Source: Bacillota bacterium (GTDB taxonomy: Bacteria > Bacillota > Clostridia > Christensenellales > UMGS416). From it: DNA of 9,998 bases. Shown in pieces: positions 6,524 to 9,998 of the stretch; within the stretch, counting starts at the first letter, position 1; each line of letters opens with the position of its first letter. The stretch is from positions 1 through 9,998 of the forward strand of contig JAEYYW010000150.1 in NCBI GenBank assembly GCA_023428265.1, read 5' to 3'. The translations under genes were made by a program, and so were the position numbers. The notes beneath the pieces were generated by a model that worked only from the letters and a program-made list of their open reading frames with translations, did no database searches and was not told the DNA's origin.

Positions 6524-6964
6524 CTAACGGCCCCCCGGACGCAGATTGGAATAGACATCTTCAGGCAGGGGCGATTGGCGAAACGACGCGACCGATTGGA
6601 CCATGATCGTCGGCAAGTCACGAGGCCCGCTGGGATCTACATATCCCTGAGCCTGAACCCAGTATGTGCCGACTCCTGGAGAGTTCGGCAGGAGTAGAAG
6701 TTCATTTCGGATGTCGGCCGCTAGTTCCTGAAACGCGGCCCCTCCATTGGCGCCCGCCACGTCCATATAGACGAGCGGGCACTCGGCAAGTGCGGCCTTC
6801 GCAATGTATAATCCGTCGCTAACGAGCCAGAACTCGATCTCGGCGCTCTCTTCAAACCGGAGATTTGTTGAGGAACACACCAAGCTCCCGCGGTCTGGGG
6901 CTGTGGTGCAGCCTGCCAGCAAGATTGACGACGCCAAAACGAACGGTATCTGGTTCCGATTCAT
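6524..6964 (-). CDS. Small lipoprotein, probable immunity protein for the RHS toxin
   Basis: A 146-residue protein from the ATG at 6964; a longer frame back to 7012 is unlikely because it overlaps the RHS tail more deeply and puts 16 polar residues before the signal peptide. Residues 1-18 are a lipoprotein signal peptide ending in the lipobox LLAG, with lipidated Cys19 and Thr (not Asp) at +2, which suggests outer-membrane sorting. The mature part has no family I recognise; it holds two more cysteines and strand-like stretches (SAEIEFWLVSDGLYIAKAAL, GTYWVQAQGYVD). The start overlaps the RHS stop as TAATG (6966-6962), and an AGGAAGG lies 8 nt upstream inside the RHS tail. Tight coupling directly after a toxin C-terminus is the standard place for a cognate immunity gene, and a lipoprotein would protect on the periplasmic face. 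The immunity role is inferred from position only. Confidence 0.82.
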   Translation of the reverse strand: MNRNQIPFVLASSILLAGCTTAPDRGSLVCSSTNLRFEESAEIEFWLVSDGLYIAKAALAECPLVYMDVAGANGGAAFQELAADIRNELLLLPNSPGVGTYWVQAQGYVDPSGPRDLPTIMVQSVASFRQSPLPEDVYSNLRPGGR

Positions 6965-9900
6965 TACCGGTACCTTCCTCTCGCATAGGGGGCAGGCGTG
7001 TAGTCTGGGCATCGGCGGGTTCGGCAGGCGCTATCGGCGCCATTGGCTGCTCGCTGCCGGGCCTCAGCTTCAAGACCCTCTATACTATAATCGCGACCGA
7101 GAACCTCGTCCCGTATGAGAGCGCCGAAAAAGTACGCAGGGTATTCCCAGAGGTAGATGCTTCGGTAGGTATCTTCCTGCGACCGGTCGGTTGCTGCGAT
7201 ATACACAAGATGCGTACCTTCGTGGGAAACTATTTCCTCAAATCGTGCGTGCTCGTTTCGCCCGGTGAAATCGATATAGACGAAGACCCGTCCATTTGGG
7301 TGTTCAACGGTGCGAGCACCAAGTCCCGCCCTGTCGGGGTTTTGCTCAACGACGATGCCGTTTGCCTCGCCCAGCTCGCCGTATGCGTCAATCACGGACA
7401 GAGCGGCCGCCCTTCGCCTCGGATCCCTAATCCGAAGTGCAGCGAGGCGCGCATTGCGCCGAGCGCGTTCGAACTCCTCGCAGTCAGTCTTTTTCGGATC
7501 GCATTCGTAAAGCCCGGTTGGATCCGTAAGGTTGATAGGATCATTTCCGACATAATTATAGAGGTTCAGGCTGTCTTCATAGCCGAGGGGGTCAGTCTGA
7601 AGGAAGCGCCCGATGCCCGGATCATAGAGCCGCGCCTTGTAGTGCCATAAGCCCACTTGAGGCGTGACCATTACCTGCCCCGTGTAGCGGAAGCGGGGGC
7701 CGGCGTAGCCATGGAGGATATCTGGGCGGCCGTAAGGATCGTAGGTGTAAGGGGTGCCGACCAGCGCGCCCGCTGCATCCGTTTCGGCCGCAATCGAACG
7801 CAGAGGATCGGCAAGATACCAGCGTCGAAATGGGCTTCCCGTCTCCGCTAGCGGCTCGTCAGGGCCGGGGCCATGGATATACCTCGCGAGCAAGGAACCG
7901 GCAGCGTTGAACTCCGCAACCAGTCGGTCGCCGTCCCACTGAAGCAAATTGACCTTTGTGCCCTCGTCAATTCGGCGAAGCCGGCCCAGTGGATCGTACT
8001 GAAGTGTAGTGACGCTGCTATTGCCGGTGATGGACGTCAGGCGATTCTCCAGGTCATAGACGTATGTGTGGACACCGTCTGACGTGAGGTTGCCCCGGGC
8101 GTCATGGGTGAAAGTCGACCCGCCCACAGAGTCGTATTGGTTGAGGCCATCGCGGACATAGATCGAGGTCGGCGGGGCGCCGGTCGTATACCGCCAGGCA
8201 GGGTTCGACGTGTCTTGTCCGACCACCTGTCCGGCGGGATTGAACCAAAGCGCGTAGGTTACGTCGTCGGCTGTACCAGCCAGGTTGTGCGTCATCGACC
8301 AATCGCGGCTGTTCGGGACGTAGTTCCATGTTGTGGTGGCGCCACCCACGCGCAGGAGTTGGGTGGGGCGGCCGAGCGCGTCGTAAGTGTAGTTCGCCCA
8401 AGGTCCCAAGGGAGGAGTGCCTTCGGACGCGGAAATCATCCGCCCGGCCAAGTCCCAACCGAAATCGATCTGGCCGGCGGCAGTTGTCGGCCAAACGAGA
8501 GCGGTACGACGGCCGGCGAGATCGTAGACCGAGTCTAAGTCAATTCCGCCTGCCCGCTCCCGAACGGGGCGGCCCAGTGCATCCCATGTCCATTGCACGC
8601 CGTCGTTGGACACCGCGCTGGTGAAAGTCACTGACAACCTGCGATCCAGGAGGTCGTAAGTCGTGAACACATCGTTGGCCGTGCCGGAGCCGGGCACCGT
8701 CTTGATCGTCTCACGATTCAGAGCATCGTACGTGATAGTGATCGTCTGTCCGTCCCTGAGGCGACGGGACGTTACATTGTCAGACGCATCATAGCCGTAG
8801 ATCTCATAGTCGATCGGACTGGCTGCTTGAGCACCAACGGTGGTCGATGGAAAGTTCAACTGCACCAGCCGGCCGAAGGCGTCATAAGAATAGTCGGACC
8901 GGTTGCCGTTCGCGTCTTGGACCCAGTCGATCTGACTGTTCGGCGTCCACTCCTGGAGCCTTGCTACTTGGGCGACACTCGTGCCGACTCCCATTTCAAC
9001 CTCGGTGGGGCGATCAGCCGCGTCGTACGAGGTCCGCGTGATACGGTCCTGACCATAGGCTCCTGCCGTGCTCTGAACACAGGCGTCGGTTGGGAGACTG
9101 CCGAAAACGACTGGGTTCATCCGCACAGCAGTGCAGCGCAAACGCCCTTCACCGTCATACGAGTATTGAACAACGCCAACCGTGGCTGAGCCGAGCGCCT
9201 GAATCTCTTTGGAGGGCCGAGCTTGGGAGTCGTAAGTCGTCGCGACCTTGGCCAATACCGTCATTGCCGCCAAGGCCGTATCGGACTGCGCCGTGGTCGA
9301 CCCCTGCCGCACCTCGGCAGGCTGACCATCAGGATCATAAAGGGTTCGCGTTGCGGGAAAGGAGAGAGGACCTACGCCATCAGGATCGGGCCCGATGACT
9401 CCCACATTCCTGCGCATCAGGTCATACGCGTACCAAGTAGTGTCCGCTGTGCCGGGAAGGGGACCGTCGACCGTCCTGGTGTCGCCGTTCGGATCCCATG
9501 TCGTCGTGGTGGTCGCCAACAGGGAGCCATCCCCGGCCCCTGACGTGACAGTAACCGGAAGAAGGTTGGACCCCAGGGTGGCGTTCCCCGCTTCGTACGC
9601 GTGCGTGGTTCGCACTTCCTGGGCGGTGCCTACGCACGTCAGGGCAGTCCCGGAAGCACAGGCCGAAACCTCGATAGGCAATGTCACAGGGGCGCCTGCT
9701 ACCCGGGTGGTCGCGGCGCTTGTCCGGTACCAAGCGGAGAGCGACTGATAAGTATAACGAATCTGCGGTCGATCGGGTCCGGGTCCGGGCGCGGGTCGGG
9801 TCTCCGTGAGTATCCCTCCATGGTTGTCATCATAGGTGAACTGCGTGACATTCAGGCGGGAATCCGTGATCGATGTCGGACGGCCGCATACAACCGGCGT

Positions 9901-9998
9901 GTCGCAGTCATCGAAAGTCGCGTAGACGGTCGTAGGCGCCAGCCCTGAGCCAGGCTTGCTGCGCGTGATCGACTCCAGATCGCCCCGCTCGGTATAGC
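6964..9998 (-). CDS. RHS/YD-repeat protein with C-terminal HEGTH metallopeptidase-like tail, 5' end beyond the window
   Basis: The frame is open from the right edge (first full codon ends at 9996) to TAA at 6966-6964, giving about 1010 C-terminal residues. A GTG at 9687 could be mistaken for a start, but the frame continues upstream with YD-repeat sequence such as FTYDDNHGGILTETRP. More than ten YD repeats follow (YSYDGEGRLRC, TSYDAADRPTE, YSYDAFGRLVQL, QYDPLGRLRRI). They would form the beta-cage that encloses the toxin. The RHS core (7510-7887) has WHYKARLYDPGIGRFLQTDP and ends at the DPTGL boundary (7510-7524). The variable tail of 181 residues (6967-7509) opens with a Cys-containing segment and has HEGTH (7210-7224), an HExxH zinc site, with a Glu 22 residues later in WEYPAY as possible third ligand. 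Such tails are toxins delivered by type VI or other systems; the delivery domain is not visible. Confidence 0.92.
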   Translation of the reverse strand, partial: YTERGDLESITRSKPGSGLAPTTVYATFDDCDTPVVCGRPTSITDSRLNVTQFTYDDNHGGILTETRPAPGPGPDRPQIRYTYQSLSAWYRTSAATTRVAGAPVTLPIEVSACASGTALTCVGTAQEVRTTHAYEAGNATLGSNLLPVTVTSGAGDGSLLATTTTTWDPNGDTRTVDGPLPGTADTTWYAYDLMRRNVGVIGPDPDGVGPLSFPATRTLYDPDGQPAEVRQGSTTAQSDTALAAMTVLAKVATTYDSQARPSKEIQALGSATVGVVQYSYDGEGRLRCTAVRMNPVVFGSLPTDACVQSTAGAYGQDRITRTSYDAADRPTEVEMGVGTSVAQVARLQEWTPNSQIDWVQDANGNRSDYSYDAFGRLVQLNFPSTTVGAQAASPIDYEIYGYDASDNVTSRRLRDGQTITITYDALNRETIKTVPGSGTANDVFTTYDLLDRRLSVTFTSAVSNDGVQWTWDALGRPVRERAGGIDLDSVYDLAGRRTALVWPTTAAGQIDFGWDLAGRMISASEGTPPLGPWANYTYDALGRPTQLLRVGGATTTWNYVPNSRDWSMTHNLAGTADDVTYALWFNPAGQVVGQDTSNPAWRYTTGAPPTSIYVRDGLNQYDSVGGSTFTHDARGNLTSDGVHTYVYDLENRLTSITGNSSVTTLQYDPLGRLRRIDEGTKVNLLQWDGDRLVAEFNAAGSLLARYIHGPGPDEPLAETGSPFRRWYLADPLRSIAAETDAAGALVGTPYTYDPYGRPDILHGYAGPRFRYTGQVMVTPQVGLWHYKARLYDPGIGRFLQTDPLGYEDSLNLYNYVGNDPINLTDPTGLYECDPKKTDCEEFERARRNARLAALRIRDPRRRAAALSVIDAYGELGEANGIVVEQNPDRAGLGARTVEHPNGRVFVYIDFTGRNEHARFEEIVSHEGTHLVYIAATDRSQEDTYRSIYLWEYPAYFFGALIRDEVLGRDYSIEGLEAEARQRAANGADSACRTRRCPDYTPAPYARGRYR
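6967..7509 (-). other. Variable toxin tail of the RHS protein (HExxH zincin-like domain)
   Basis: This is the segment after the DPTGL boundary. It contains SHEGTHLVYIA and, downstream, YLWEYPAYFFGALIRDEVLG, the arrangement of a gluzincin-like metalloprotease (HExxH plus a Glu on the next helix). Similar HEGxH tails occur after RHS cores in other proteobacteria, as far as I recall. G+C counted by hand over 7081-7320 is 125 of 240 (52%), well under the 73% of the MocR gene, consistent with a tail acquired by recombination. Proteolytic activity is inferred from the motif only. Confidence 0.7.
6973..6979 (-). promoter_or_regulatory. Shine-Dalgarno of the lipoprotein gene inside the RHS 3' end
   Basis: The minus strand reads AGGAAGG here, 8 nt before the ATG at 6964. 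It supports the lipobox-proximal start and shows that the lipoprotein has its own strong initiation site in addition to the TAATG overlap. Confidence 0.75.

Noticed and set aside
6964..9687. Treating the RHS gene as complete, starting at the GTG at 9687
   Set aside because: Translation upstream of 9687 remains open to the window edge and contains more YD-repeat sequence, so the gene is 5'-truncated by the window.
1..9998. CRISPR arrays, tRNA or rRNA genes, insertion sequences
   Set aside because: I saw no regularly spaced direct repeats, no tRNA-like T-arm pattern, no rRNA segments and no transposase on either strand.

Overview
The window is GC-rich DNA (hand counts of about 73% G+C in the MocR gene) with overlapping, mostly minus-strand genes. 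Gene families and base composition suggest an alphaproteobacterium, perhaps of the Caulobacteraceae type (Caulobacter, Phenylobacterium, Brevundimonas). This is inference from style; the window holds no rRNA or other taxonomic marker.

Region 1 (1-2073, minus strand) is a tightly coupled three-gene run, read from right to left: a small four-helix membrane protein with a good Shine-Dalgarno, a membrane-anchored DJ-1/PfpI-fold protein (GTGA overlap), and a VOC/glyoxalase-fold protein (ATGA overlap) that runs off the left edge. Upstream of it on the same strand is a lone MmcQ/YjbR-fold gene.

Region 2 (2798-5425) is a regulator-target pair. A complete MocR/GabR-type regulator (GntR winged helix fused to a PLP-dependent aminotransferase domain) is transcribed away from a nine-helix membrane protein whose C-terminal half resembles the cytochrome b subunit of succinate dehydrogenase. 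The 94-bp divergent gap carries a 13-bp-spaced direct repeat that could be the MocR operator. A strong hairpin follows the regulator gene.

Region 3 (5426-5821) is a 396-bp convergent gap with no credible gene but several hairpins, including two near-copies 50 bp apart.

Region 4 (5822-9998, minus strand) is a polymorphic-toxin locus with lower and uneven GC. It holds the C-terminal ~1010 residues of an RHS/YD-repeat protein that continue off the right edge. Its variable tail has an HEGTH zinc-protease-like motif. The stop codon overlaps the start of a lipoprotein gene (TAATG), the arrangement expected of an immunity gene. A third unrecognised gene follows in the same reading frame as the lipoprotein, with only a TTG start available and a perfect inverted repeat just upstream. 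This toxin, lipoprotein and orphan gene trio is the most interesting part of the window.
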